Shown: positions 44,610-59,980, numbered from the stretch's first letter. The stretch is 64,000 nucleotides of DNA from Ornithorhynchus anatinus (GCF_004115215.2 NC_041738.1:14726669-14790668), one strand, 5' to 3'. Numbers and translations are program-made. Notes: a model not told the origin generated them from the sequence alone.

Positions 44610-44765
44610 GAACCGAAAGGGTGATTAGCGAGACAAGAAGGGCGTCCTGGGGCACCGAGAGGCCGGGGGCGGCGGTAGAAGTAGACGGGTTGTGGGGAAA
44701 AGCCCCGTCCTGGGGCAGGAGGGAAGGGGCAGGTTTCCAGATCCCCCCGCGCCGGAGCGATGGGT

Positions 44766-47700
44766 TCAAGGACGACGCGGCTCGACCGAGGGACGACGCC
44801 CGGGACCGGCCACGCTGCCGCTGATGCCGGTGGTCACTCCTGCCCCTGCGGAGAAAGCGAGACGTGCTGGCTCCCCCTTTTCCGGAGCCCCCTTCCTCGA
44901 GGGCCCCAAGCTTTAGTGAGAGCCACTGCTTGGGCCTCGACGTTGGAAGTAAGGGGCCGCCGAGAAGGAAGCAAGCAGAAGACTGTGTGGAAACCACTGG
45001 GGTTTGACCCAGTTGCCGTCACTGGTCAGAACCTCCCCTCCCCCAGAAGGGGAATGGGAGGTTCCCTCAGCCCCCAACCCTTCCTCCCGCAGAGCTGAGG
45101 CCCCTTACCGTTCTTCGAAGTAAAGCCGGGCATCCTGTGAGAGAGGAGAGGGGATCAGAGTGATTTAAGGGTCCTCAGGGCGAGAAGAGCCTCTTTCCAT
45201 CAACCCCCGGACCCGATATGAGACTGCCAGGGGCCCCTTGGCAACGTGACAAGGTGGGCAGCTGGAGGCAGATTGAATTTCTGGGTGGCCGTGGCTGACA
45301 ACCCGGGGTGGGGTAGCTGCTCAGAGTTCCAGGGGAAACAATAATAATAATAATAATTGTGGTATTTGTTAAGCACTTACTATGTGCCAGGCACTGTACT
45401 AAGCACTGGGGTGGGTACAGGCAAATCGGGTTGGACACGGCCCATGTCCCCCATAAGGCTCACTGTCTCAATCCCTATTTTACAGTTGAGGTAACTGAGG
45501 CCCAGAGAAGTGAAGCGGCATGCCCAATGTCACGGCAGACACGTGGCAGAGGTGGGATTAGAATCCATGACCTTCTGCCTCCCAGGCCTGTGCTCTACCC
45601 TATGCTGCTGTGACTACTCTGCTACTTCTCTAAGAAAGAGACCAGTACGGGGTCTCGCCAGCTCTTCAAGGACTCGTGGCTCTTCCAGCTCTTCAGACAG
45701 CCGTGGGGGGACGTGTAAGCAGTAGGGGACACCAGCTCCTCTTCTTCACTCAGCTGGCACCCTGGCTCTAAATTTTCTAGACCCTTCTCCTCTTTGGGGT
45801 GTCAACAACAGCTGGTGCCGGGCCTTGGGTGCTATGGGGCCAGTGAGATGGCGGGATCTCAGCCTCCCGACCAAGGACAGGACAGAAATGTCCCCCCACA
45901 CACACTCACTTGGAGTCCTGGCCCTCCAGCAGGCTGCGGTAGGTGGCAATCTCCTGCTCCAGCCGGGTCTTGATGTCCAGCAGCATTTTGTATTCCTGGT
46001 TCTGACACTCCATCTCGCTGCGCAGCTCGCTCAGCTGGCATTCGATGCTGCCGATCAACCCTTGGATCTGCTGCAGCTGCATGGCGTAGCGGCACTCGGT
46101 CTCGGCCACGGTGGCCTCCAGCCCGGCTTTCTGCAGGGACAGTGGGATGGGGGAATGGGGTCAAAGAACAGAAGATCACTAACCCCTGAGCCACAACCCC
46201 CTGGTCAGCACTTCTCTGGGTCCTCTGAGCCAGAATTTATCTGACAGCGAGCTGAGGGTGCTCAGAGGAACTGGGCCACTCTTGGGCTCTCCTGAAGCTC
46301 CATCTTCATCCAGCAACCTTAACTGTCCCCTCTCCATCCCCGTTTCCCTGCAGTGACCCAGCAGGGGCCAGCCAACTCCCCTCCCTTCCCTTCTCTATCT
46401 CAGCCTTCCTCCAGTGACCCAGCACAGACTAGCCAAACCTCTGACTCTTCCCTCTCCAACCCTCATCTCCCAGACACCCACTAATGTACGAAGATTTGAG
46501 GAACAGGCATCAGGGAATGCAGTACCATGCTGAGCTGAGATTGCAGTTCGATCTCCAGTCCCTGCAGGGTGCGTCTCAGCTCGGTGACCTCTGTCTTGCT
46601 GGTCTGGATCAGTTCGGTGCTAGACGCCACTTCTTTGCTGAGCTCCTCGCTCTGAGGGTCAAACAAGGGGGGAGATGAAGGCCTTTGTCCCTCAGGGTGG
46701 GGAGAGGGCGGTGTGGAGAAGGGGCGGGGCAGGGTGGGGAGGGGCGCTTGCCTTGCTGTGGAACCAGGCTTCTGCGTCCCGCCGGTTCTTTTCGGCCATG
46801 GCTTCGTACTGCTCCCGCATCTCGCTCAGCACGCGGGTCAGGTCCACACCCGGTGCCGCGTCCATCTCCACATTGACCTGGCCCACCAGCTGGTTGCTGA
46901 ATTCCTTCATCTCCTGCAGGGAGGGAAGGGGAGGAAGCAGGGGGATCCCCCGGTCAGCAAGCTCCAGTGCTGGGGGCTGCCCGGCTCGCTATCTCAGACG
47001 GAGAATGTGAGGCCCAGAGAGGTTATGTAGGACACAAAGCACGGCAAGCGGGCCTCCAGTCGAGTCAGGCAGGGGTCTCAGTCTGGACTCCGGGCCTGTC
47101 CTCTAGAAGATTTCGCTCTAGCCCCTCCTCCCACCCCTCCCTGCCTCACCTCCTCGTGGTTCTTCTTGAGGTAGGCCAGCTCCTCGGTGAGGCTCTCGAT
47201 CTGCATCTCCAGGTCGGTCTTGGCCAGGGTCAGCTCATCCAGCACGCGGCGCAGCCCGTTGATGTCGGCTTCCACGCTCTGGCGCAGGACCAGCTCATTC
47301 TCGTACCTGCGGGGCGGAGAGCACATTGGGTACATGAGGGACCTGCAGCGGGGGAGACCTCACCCCATGGAGACTTTTGCCCGGAGCGTCGAGGCCCTCG
47401 GGGATCCCGCCACAGAGCCCCGGATCGGGGTGGTGCGGGCCGACAGAGCTTTGGCTTCTTAGAGGCACAGATCGACAACGGAGGAGAGGGCAGAGTCGCA
47501 CTCACTTGAGCCTGAAGTCGTCGGCCGCCAGACGGGCGTTGTCGACCTCCAGAACCACCCTGTTATTGTCGATGGTGGCGGCCATGATCTGCGGGGATGA
47601 GATGACGAGGAAGATAAGGTAGGAAACAGAGATGACCCCTCCTCACACCTCCAGCTCTGCTGCCCCCAGAGCTGGAGACCTGTCTGGACCGGCTTCCTTC

Positions 47701-49044
47701 AACGCCCTGTGGTTGGGGCTATATCCAGGGTGGGTGGAGAGGTTATCTTTGTGGATCTCCCCCATTTCAGGGGGGGGTTCAGAACCAGGGCTAGGGTCCC
47801 TTCTTGCTCACTGGCTTGTCGGATCGGGAGGTCGCGTTGCAAAGAGGCCTCGGCCCTCCTCTTCGCCAGCTCTTCTCTGAGCTACGGGGAGGATGCTAAT
47901 CCGTGCCAACTGGGCTCAGAACCCTGAGAGCAGCCTGGTCCCACAAAGTGGGGAGGGTGAGGGACTGGGGTGTTTGCAGGTCCTGACCGCTCGGCGAATA
48001 GCAGATGGGATGGGGCCAGCGCTCAGCGACAGGAAAAACTTTTCACCGGGCAAAGCCCAGAGGGATGTACCCCAGGGGAGGGGCCTGCAGGGACTTCACT
48101 GAGCAAGGAGGCCCGGAGAGGAAGTTTTAGGGGGAAAAACAACCCCTCCCGCCCTCCAGGAAGAGTGGATGAGCATGTGTGCATAGGTGTGTCTGGGTGT
48201 GGATGACTATGTGCTGGTGTGTGTGTGTGTGTGTATATCTCCGTGTGTGTCTGTGCATCTCTGGTGTCTCGATGTGTGGAGCGTGGGTATGTCCGTGGCG
48301 GCGGTGGGTGGGGAGGGGGCCTAGGGATCTCGGTGGGTAAGTCTCTATCTGTATCTCTCAGGGGACTCGATGGGTGGAGTGTGGGTACGTGTGTGGGTCT
48401 GCGAATCTCAGTGCGTGAGCCTCTGGGTGTCCCTCAGGTGTCTGGGTGTGTGTGCGTCCGTGTGTGTGCTCCTCTATCACGCTCCTCCTCGGGCCCCCGT
48501 TGCTGTCATCTTGGCCCTTAAAGAGTCAGCGGGGTTTGGAAGCCCAAGCATCGCTCACCTTGTCCCGCAGGTCCTCGATGGTCTTGTAGTAGTGAGAGTA
48601 ATCGCGCTCGGGGCTGCTGGGGCTCTGCTTCAGGTGCCAGTCGCGGATCTTCTGCTCCAGGTCGGCGTTGGCCTCCTCCAGGGCCCGCACCTTGTCCAGG
48701 TAGGAGGCCAGCCGGTCGTTGAGGTTCTGCATGGTCACCTTCTCGTTGCCGGACAGGAGCCCGCCGTCCGCCCCGCCCAGGGCCCCGCCGAAGTCGAAGC
48801 CGCCGCCGAAACCTCCGCCGAAGCCGCCGCCGGCCCCACAGGCCCCGCCACCGAAGCCGCCGCCATAGCCGCCCCCGAAGCCTCCGCCGAATCCGCCACC
48901 GGCTCCGCCGCCGAAGCCGCAGCTCATGCCCCCGCCGGAGCCCGAGGTCACGAACCGAGAGGAGGAGGAAGACACGCTCCTTCCTCCTCCCAGGCGGCAG
49001 GAGCCACCCAAGCCGGACGAAGAGGTTTGCAGGCGGCAACTCAT
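44766..49044 (-). CDS. KRT13: Type I epithelial keratin 13 (8 coding exons)
   Basis: Acidic keratin of stratified mucosal epithelia; in therians it pairs with KRT4. Coding exons: 49044-48559, 47588-47506, 47306-47150, 46913-46752, 46651-46526, 46130-45910, 45134-45109, 44845-44766, giving 446 residues with an open frame. The head (1-100) starts [14 protein letters not shown] and runs through glycine loops (GGGFGGG repeats). The rod begins [40 protein letters not shown] is almost the human KRT13 string ([20 protein letters not shown]). The tail starts MPGFTSKNG and ends PSVEPRRP; human KRT13 starts MIGFPSS and ends DVRRP. Intron 4 uses a GC donor (AAG then GCAAGC at 46752/46751); the others are GT-AG. 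Intron 6 carries a Mon-1 type SINE and intron 1 a TG-rich stretch. Head and introns 3-5 closely resemble KRT15. Confidence 0.94.
45340..45620 (-). repeat. Mon-1/MIR-type SINE in KRT13 intron 6
   Basis: CAATAATAATAATAATAATT through GGGATTAGAATCCATGACCT; same strand as the gene. Confidence 0.8.
46300..46485. repeat. Pyrimidine-rich tandem motif in KRT13 intron 5
   Basis: Units containing CCCTCTCCATCCCCGTTTCC, CAGTGACCCAGCAGGGGCC and AGCCAACTCCCCTCCC. Confidence 0.55.
48165..48475. repeat. TG-rich imperfect repeat in KRT13 intron 1
   Basis: GTGTGTCTGGGTGTG-type units, purest at 48217-48234. A longer sub-unit (CTCGATG(T/G)GTGGAG(C/T)GTGGGTA) recurs. Confidence 0.7.
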
Positions 49045-49130
49045 GGCTGGAAGCGTCGAGGATCGAGGTCGAGACGGTGAGAGGATCGGAGTGGACAGGA
49101 GAGCGTATCTGGGCCCTGACGAGGGGCCTC

Positions 49131-49136
49131 TTTTAT
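49131..49136 (-). promoter_or_regulatory. TATA-like box of KRT13
   Basis: ATAAAA in GGGATAAAAGAGG on the coding strand, about 87 bp upstream of the KRT13 ATG. Confidence 0.7.
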
Positions 49137-49288
49137 CCCGGTGACCGGGGCCGGGACCGCCCCCTGCCCCCGCCCCACTCGCCCCGGAGGCCCTCTCCGT
49201 TCCTGTTTCTCACCCGCGCGGTTCCCGGCGCAGCTCCAGGAGGGCTGTGGCTTCTAGGGGCTTGGTTGGCTTTCCCTGTAGACAAAGG

Positions 49289-49317
49289 ATGATTCAGAGC
49301 CAGCGGGCTTGGCTGAA
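49289..49317 (-). promoter_or_regulatory. Upstream block shared by KRT13 and KRT15 (KRT13 copy)
   Basis: The plus strand reads ATGATTCAGA, then a short gap, then GGCTTGGCTGAAGAC, about 155 bp upstream of the KRT13 TATA box. A matching block sits at 60057-60088. TGATTCA is a one-base variant of an AP-1 site. A regulatory role is inferred from conservation between the two genes. Confidence 0.4.
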
Positions 49318-49824
49318 GACAAATTTCTTGACAGTCGCGTTACATTTCACCTCTGCACACCGGGAAGGGCCGCGCGGGGCTCTGCCCACCGTCACCACCG
49401 CCACCACCGCGCCCTGCGGTGGCACAGCAGCGACCGCAGCCTACGGGGTCCTGGGGCCCTGGGCGAATCGCTCGGTGGGATTCGCCCACGGCCCCTCGGC
49501 CTCTCAACGGCCACTTGCGAACCCAATCTGAGCGCCACTTGCCGCCGGAGGCCCTGCCCGAGCGTTGCCTCCGCGCCTGGGCCATCGCGGCCCAAAGGGG
49601 TCGAGGTGGACGAGGGAGAAAAAGCTTCTTCGGGGTTTATTCCGGAATGAAAGAGGAGCTAGGGCTCAAGCGAACCCGTAATTTGCATTTTAAACGTACA
49701 ATCCCTTTGAATGTGTGTTAGTGGCATTGTCCCGGTAATCGATGACGCGACTGGGGCTGTGGCCTCTCAAGCCCAGAGGGCCAAGGGCTAGGGACCGCCA
49801 GATCCAGAAGTGCAGGGCTGGTTC

Positions 49825-50118
49825 GGAGAAGCAGCGTGGTTTTAGTGGAGAGACCATCGCCCTGAGACTTAGGACTTCGGACTTCGGACTTGAGTTCTAG
49901 TCCCGGCTCTGCCACTTTTCTGTCGTGTGGCCTGGGGCAGATCACTTAACTTCTCTCTGCCTTCGTTCCCTCGTGTGTCAAATGGGAATCGAGGCTGTGA
50001 GCCCCATGTGGGACAGGGACATTGTCCAACCCAATTATCTTCTATCTACCCCAGGGCTTAGTACAGTGCCTGGCACATAATAAGTGCTTAACGAATACCG
50101 CTATCATTATTATTAGGG
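49825..50118 (+). repeat. Mon-1/MIR-type SINE
   Basis: GGAGAAGCAGCGTGGTTTTA, a triplicated GGACTTC, AGTTCTAGTCCCGGCTCTGC, ending CGCTATCATTATTATTA. Confidence 0.8.
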
Positions 50119-50121
50119 CAT

Positions 50122-50735
50122 TTGGACTGCCGGACCCAGAGGGGCAGGTGACAGGAACTGCCGGACCCAGAGGGGCAGGAGCTACAGGTATTCAGGCCCA
50201 GAGGGCAGAGGCCACGGACTGCTGGACTCATAAGGGCAGGGACTATGGATTTTCAGGCCCAGAGGAGCAGGGCCTATGGACTGCCAGACTCCTAGGAACA
50301 GGGGTCATAGACTCTCAATGCCAGAGGATTATGGACTCTCCGGCCCAGAAGGGCAGAGACTACGGACTCTCAGGCCTATTGGGGCAGGGACTATGGACTC
50401 TCAGGCTCAGAGAAGGACAGGATGGAGCACAGGTGCAGAGGATGTGAACCGCCAGACCCAGAGGGGCAGACCCAGAGAAGTAGTGGCTATGGACTGCTGG
50501 ACTCTCTTGCCCAAAAGGACAAGGGCTATGGACTCTCAGGCCCAGAGGAGCAGGGGCTACTTGTGCCCAGGCCGAGAGGGGCAAGGGCCGTGGCATGTTG
50601 GATGCAGAAGGGCAGGCCATATGGACTGCTGGACCAAGAGGGGCAGGGTCTATAGACTTTCATGGCCAGAGAAGCAGGGGCTATGAGATACCAGGGTTAA
50701 AGGGGCGGGGGCTATTGGCTGTCAATCCCAGAGGT
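50122..50735. repeat. Minisatellite, unit about 37-48 bp, diverged
   Basis: At least a dozen units of GGCCCAGAGGGGCAGGG, then (A/C)TATGGACT(C/G)(T/C)C. Confidence 0.75.
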
Positions 50736-51370
50736 GGCAGGACAGCCCCAACAAGCCCTGGCACAGACTAAGCAACAGAAGTGAGACAAAGGGGTGAAGC
50801 AAAACAGAATCTTTGTCAAACTGGCCGGGGATCTGCCTCGTCATTTCTGACCCCCCTCCCCTCTCTGAAACGGGCCTCCAGGATGGGTGAGGTACTGTTT
50901 TGGGAGATTAGCTGTGGGAAGATGAGAAATGACCCACCCAGATATATTTTTATCCTTCAGATCAGCAAGGGGCTGGAACCTTCTTCCTCTCTAAAATCAC
51001 GGTTGAAGCATTTTTCTCTTCCCCCACAACGGAGGGTGAGAGGTGTGGTCTTGAGAGCAGAAATTCTTCCAGAAAACTGCCATGTTGATCTGAAAATCCC
51101 AGTCCTGGCACTTTGGGGGAGAGTGCTGCAGAGGGAGGGTGCTCACCAAATGGCCTTCTTGGCCGATCTATGGTGGGGCTGGCTGGACAGCGAGTAACTT
51201 CTGCTTGTAGGAAAAAGAGAGGTCTTCCCCAGGTTCTATGCAGGCTAAATCCCAGGAGCCTGTTGTTCAGTGCTAGAGTAGAGGGTTGTTACAAGTCAGG
51301 AAAAAGGAAAAGCCCAGGGAGCTGTGAGAGAGAAATCCTGGAAGAGTGGTCAGGGTTTATGGGGAATCTA
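50736..51370. other. Intergenic, unrecognised
   Basis: Nothing recognised on either strand. Confidence 0.3.
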
Positions 51371-51379
51371 GGTCTGGAG

Positions 51380-51600
51380 AAGTTCAGGCAGGACCAGCAT
51401 GCCTCCGACAGCAGGGCAGGCAGGGGACCTGGCATGGCCAGCATATCTTGGGGTATCAGGGCAGGCAAGGGGTCTGTCAGAGCCAACACACTAGGGTTAA
51501 AAGGGCAGGCAAGGGGTCTGGCAGGGCCAGCATACCTGCGGCAGCAGGGCAGACAGGGGACCTGGAAAGGCCAATGCACCTAGGGCAGCTGGGCAGGGAC
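51380..51600. repeat. Minisatellite, unit about 51-54 bp, four to five copies
   Basis: Units with GCAGGGCAGGCAAGGGGTCT and GGCAGGGCCAGCATACCT. Confidence 0.7.
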
Positions 51601-51689
51601 AGAATTGCCAGGGGTCAAGAAGAGACTGGGGAACTTTCTGGGGATAGAAGGTCCTTGGGAGGGGCAATGTGACAGTAATAACCACAACA

Positions 51690-51795
51690 ATGATAAATTA
51701 AAATAATAAGAATAAAAAATTAAGCATTTAATATGTGCCAATACAAGCAGATACAAAATAAATAGATTGGACCCAAGCCCTGTCCCACAGGGGGT
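51690..51795 (-). repeat. SINE fragment, eroded
   Basis: AAGCATTTAATATGTGCCAA and GATTGGACCCAAGCCCTGTC. Confidence 0.5.
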
Positions 51796-51989
51796 AATAT
51801 CAATTAATCGAAAGGATCGAAGTCCCCCCCACCCTCATCCCACAGGCCTGGTTGCCAGAGCTGAGAGTGCGGGAAGGGGAGATTCCCTAGAGGAAGAAAT
51901 AATTGCCGCCTTCTCCCCTTCAAGGTGCCGCTTTAAAGAAGGAATAAAGAGCCACCAATTCGACCGGGCTGATAAGTGGGCTGCCGGAT

Positions 51990-53330
51990 TTGGGAGACCG
52001 AGCCTGGTAGGGGGAATAGTACCCGGAGCTGGGGCAGTTTAGTTGGGTGGTCCTGCAGGGTCACCCCAGGTCCTAGAGGGGTTGCGGGGGCGTCCCTAAG
52101 GGGCCCCTTGTGCCTCAAGCCCACAATAGCCCCGGGGGAGCCCGCCCAAGTCCCGCCTTCCACGGTCGATTACTCAACGCCTGTTCCATTGATCCAAGGC
52201 ACAGAGCGCCGTGATTCAGCCCCGCGCCCCTGCCCCGCGCTGCTGACACGGGCAGGGGGATTAATCTCTCCCCAGAGAAACGGGGTGCCAGCCCCTCCCA
52301 GGCAAGTTGGAGCCGGCCACCCCCCGGGTGCAGTGCAAGCCTCCGCTCCACCCTGCCTCGGAGGGACAACCCCACAAGAGCGGGGTCAACCGTGTGCCCC
52401 GTCCCCGGCCCCAGGCCCGAAGGAGACTTCGCTGGAGCCGGCGCACCTGGGAGTGGGGGAGAGGAGAGGGAGGCCGAGGTCCCGAAGGCCCCAGGGATAC
52501 CACTCCACCGCACACCCCAGGTCCGGAGTCGGGACAATTCTGGTGTCCCCCAGGGAAGCTTTGCGGCTGATGGTCCGGGGAAGAGAGGGATCGGGACCGG
52601 AACGATTCTGGGTGTCTCTCCCTCGTTGATCCCCCTTCCCCCTATTCTGGACCCGGGGCAGCGCCCAGCCGGGAACGAGCTGTTGTCCCGCTCTCTGGGC
52701 CCCAAGCCACCAAAATCCGTGCCAACTCCTCCCCGCACCAGCCACCCGCCTCCTCGGCGACCTCTTCTCCCCCTCATGCTCCTCCCTCTCTCCCCCCTCT
52801 CCCTAAGCGTCACCTCCACCTGACCCCCCTCCTCCGCCCCGGGGGCAGGATAGGATCCGTCCCCGCCCTGCCCCTCTTTAAAAGTGGAGCCGGAGCCAAG
52901 TGGCCCGCCTTTCCCGCTCCCTTCGGGTCGGAGCCCGCGCCGCTTCCTTGGCTCGGTTCTCCCGGGTTCCGAAGCCCCACACGGATGGCAACGGGTCAGG
53001 GCTTCTTTCCCCCGAGGAGAGGGTCCGTCGCTGGCTGGGGATGGGGAGGGTCCAGCGCGACGACTGGGGCCTGCAACCCAGCACGGGGGTCTCCGTCATT
53101 CTGGACTGACCATCCGCTCTGCGCTCACGGACGCCTCTCCCCTCTCCCGGGGTCGTGGTTCGGGTCGGGGGGCGGGAGCTGGAGGCAGTTCATTCGGGAT
53201 GGACCCCTTCTCTCTCAGCACGGCCCCCGGACACCAGGGGGGTAAAAGTTTAGCTTCTCCCAAGCGCACCCCATCCCGGCCATTCCCGGCCTGCTGGGAG
53301 ATGTTAAGATTCTGCTACAGCAGGAGAAAC
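51990..53330. other. GC- and CpG-rich stretch between KRT13 and KRT15
   Basis: Open frames on several strands and frames at once reflect base composition. TTTAAAAG at 52874-52881 is TATA-like on the plus strand. No exon or family recognised. Confidence 0.35.
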
Positions 53331-53332
53331 TT

Positions 53333-53472
53333 CATTCGTTCATTTATTCGATCGTATTTATTGAGCGCTTACTGTGTGCAGAGCACTGTATTACGCGCTT
53401 GGGAAGTACAATTCAGCAACAGAGACGATCCCTGACCACCACGGGCTCAGGGTTTAGAAGGGGGGAGACACT
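53333..53472 (-). repeat. LINE-2 3' end
   Basis: TCATTCGTTCATTTATTCGA through CCTGACCACCACGGGCTCAG. Confidence 0.8.
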
Positions 53473-53910
53473 GATGACCTGAGAGCAGCCCAGCTTTTCT
53501 GCCCTCGGTTCCGGGACAGGGCTAATAGGTGCCAGAGTCCTTTCGGAAGGGAGCCTTGGGTGAGTTAGACGAACTATTGGGGACCTTGTCAGCCCAGGGA
53601 GGTCACGGCCTGGGCGCGTCTTATCCGAGAGAATAGCCTGTCCCCGAGAAACACCACCGAAACTTCCTGGAGACGAGCCCCGCCGCCTCAGGTGATACCG
53701 GGCCTCCCGGACCGGCTCTGAATGGGCGCGGGGAGCGGCCGGATCTCATCGGGCCTGGGAGGAAGGGGACATCCTTAGCCCCGACCACCTCCAGGGTTGG
53801 GGACAAGGGGAGGGCAGGACCGGACACCCGACATCTGGCCTGAGTACTAGGAGGGCACGGAACAGGTCGGAGTGAGGCAGAGGGACCGCTGCCTGATGAG
53901 GCGAACTGAG
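53473..53910. other. Intergenic, unrecognised
   Basis: GC-rich, with no recognised repeat. Confidence 0.3.
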
Positions 53911-54412
53911 GGAGAAGCAGCATGGCTTAGTGGCTAGAGCACTGGAATTTGCACCCTTTATTCACCCCACGCTCAGCCCCTTTATGCACATCCACAATTT
54001 ATACTAACGTCTGTCTCCTCCTCTAGACTGTAAGATCCTGTGGGCAGGGAATGTGTCTGCCAACTCTTATTTTGTACTCTCCGAAGTGTTTAGTACAGTG
54101 CTGTGCACACAGTGAACTCTCAATAAATATGATTGAATGAGAATCACAGCATGACATAGTGGATAAAGCACAGGCATGGGAGTCAGAAGGACATGGGTTC
54201 TAATGGCTCCACCACTTGTCTGCTACGTGACCCTGTGCAAGTCACTTCTCTTCTCTGTGCCTCAGGTATGTCACCTGTAAAGTGGGGAGTAAGACTGTGA
54301 GCCCCTTGGGGGACAGGGACTGTGTCCAACCCAATCTGCGTGTATCCACCCCAGCGCTTAGAACTGTGCCTGGCATAAAGTAAGCTCTTAACAAATACCA
54401 TAATTATTATCT
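53911..54412 (+). repeat. SINE tip, LINE-2 3' end and SINE in a row
   Basis: SINE tRNA-like tip 53911-53945 (GAGAAGCAGCATGGCTTAGT), LINE-2 53946-54140 (CTAGACTGTAAGATCCTGTG), then a Mon-1/MIR-type SINE 54143-54412 (CATAGTGGATAAAGCACAGG). Confidence 0.75.
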
Positions 54413-55018
54413 CGAGGGCTGTCGAGGAGAGAGGAGAGGGATTTAATTCTCAGGAACGACTCTCCCTCCTGCAGGGAACCTTCCCTGATTTCCTCATGAA
54501 TGGAAGAGAGCTGGCCACCTCCCTCAATCCCTGTTGGCCTGAGCTCCAGTCTCTCGTTGTTCAGATCCGTCCCACTTCTGTTCCCGGGCAAAAACTGAGT
54601 TTGCTTATCCTTTAAGAGTAGAAGATGAGGGTAAGGTGGGGAGAGAGAAAGAGAGAGAGAGAATGTGTGTGTGAAGGGTCCTTGGGAAGGGGGCTTAAGG
54701 GGAGCAGTTCGGGTCAGGCCCAGGGCTGCGGGCAGCCTACTCGCTACTCGGAGTTAACGAGGGAGAGAGACCCAATTCAGGGTCTTCCCAGACCCTGGGG
54801 TACGCTCAGCTCGCCCAACCGCTCGGCACCTCTCAGGCCTGGTCAGAGCCCCCGGTAGAGTGAGTTCAGCGAAGACAGCTGTGAAGGTGACAGCTGGAAC
54901 CCGGGGAGGATGGAGGGCGAGGAGCGCCACGATGACCAGCGGGGCCCAGGGCGTTCGAAAATCAGGGACGGCTTGGTGGGGTGGGTGGGGGGAAGGGAAG
55001 AGAGGAGCGGTCGAGGCA
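54413..55018. other. Intergenic, unrecognised
   Basis: Contains a short GAGA-rich tract near 54640-54662; otherwise nothing recognised. Confidence 0.3.
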
Positions 55019-55300
55019 CCCTAGCATGGTGTAGTGGATAGAGCATGGGCTTGGAAGTCAGAAAGTCATGGGTTCTAATCCCGATTCCACCCCTTGTCTG
55101 TTTTGTGACCTTGGGCAAGTCATTTCACTTCTCTGCGACTCAGTTACCTCATCTGTAAAGTGGGAATTGAAACAGTGAACCCCATGTGAGATATGGATTG
55201 TGTTCAACCCGATTTACTCGTATCCAACCCAGCACTTAGGGCAGTACCTGGCACATAGAGCTTAACAAATACCGTTATCATTGTTGTTATTGTTATTACG
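55019..55300 (+). repeat. Mon-1/MIR-type SINE
   Basis: TAGCATGGTGTAGTGGATAG, GGGTTCTAATCCCGATTCC, ending in a TTGTTATTG tail. Confidence 0.78.
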
Positions 55301-55437
55301 GAGATAAATGACAGGGGGAGGGGCACACAGGGAGGACTCTAATTTCCCCGCCCCTTCAACTCACGTTGTCGCGGCCTGGACTAGGTTAGATCGTGCAGAG
55401 GGGGGAGCTGTCTTTATAGCCGGTTGCTTCCCTTACC

Positions 55438-55630
55438 TGTAATTTATTTCACTACCTGTCTCTCCCGCTAGATTATTAACTCCTTCAGTGCAGGGATTTC
55501 CCCCGCTAGATTAACTCCTTCAGTGCAGGGATCTACATTTTTCTATTATACTGTATTCTGCAAGAGCTTAGTGCAATGTTCTGCAAAGAGTAAGCGTTCA
55601 ATATATATTGATTGATTGATTGATTCATGG
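55438..55630 (+). repeat. LINE-2 3' end with an internal duplication
   Basis: CCCGCTAGATTA and AACTCCTTCAGTGCAGGGAT occur twice in tandem. Ends TTGATTGATTGATTGATT. Confidence 0.75.
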
Positions 55631-55782
55631 GAGGAGTGATTGATGTCAGTGCCTCAGTCCGGACACGGGACTGAGGGAATCAGCCTTTACAGGAAGAGCG
55701 AGGAACCGGGAAGGAAACTGAGGCCGAGGGAATTCCAACTCTGGACAGACGGACCAAAGGAGGGTAGACGAAAGAAGAAAAC

Positions 55783-55788
55783 TTTATT
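55783..55788 (-). terminator. Polyadenylation signal, KRT15
   Basis: CAATAAAGTTTTC on the coding strand, 286 bp past the stop codon. Confidence 0.78.
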
Positions 55789-56073
55789 GATGAGAAACCC
55801 ACGGTTCAGGCAGCGCTGGCTGTAGGGTAACACCGAGCCCTCCACGGCCCTACAACGCGCTGAGGTTGGAGTTGGGGGAGGAGAGAAGCAGGGGCGAAGC
55901 AGGAGGGGTCATCGCTGGGAGACACGGGCATCGTTTTCCAGGTCGGGGTGGTTGGCGCTGCCCTCGACTCGGGAAGAGCTAGGGACAGTGCGGTGGTCGG
56001 AGGAGAGGGGGAGGGAATGGTAACCAAGGAGAAGAGGGGAAGGGAAGGAGAATGGGTCTGTGTGTGGAAGGGG

Positions 56074-59781
<3,708 letters not shown>

Positions 59782-59874
59782 GGCTGGGGCGTCGAGGATC
59801 AGCGTCGGAGTGGCTGGTGGGCGCGGGGTCGGTAGGTCGGAGCGCCTGTGGAGCTCTCTTCGCAGCCAGGATGG

Positions 59875-59881
59875 CTTTATA
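59875..59881 (-). promoter_or_regulatory. TATA box of KRT15
   Basis: TATAAAG on the coding strand (AGCTATAAAGCC), 94 bp upstream of the KRT15 ATG. Confidence 0.78.
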
Positions 59882-59949
59882 GCTGGGTCTGGGGGGCGGG
59901 GGGTGGGGGTCTGCCTCCCCCCTCCCTCCTCCACCCCGCCCCTTCACAT

Positions 59950-59980
59950 CCTCCTCCTCCTCCTCCTCCTCCTCCTCCCC
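59950..59980. repeat. (TCC)n tract upstream of the KRT15 TATA box
   Basis: Ten uninterrupted TCC units, about 70 bp upstream of the TATA box. Confidence 0.85.

Noticed and set aside
52115-52819. 234-codon minus-strand frame with open frames opposite it
   Set aside because: The region is CpG-rich and open in many frames at once. The product has no recognisable domain.
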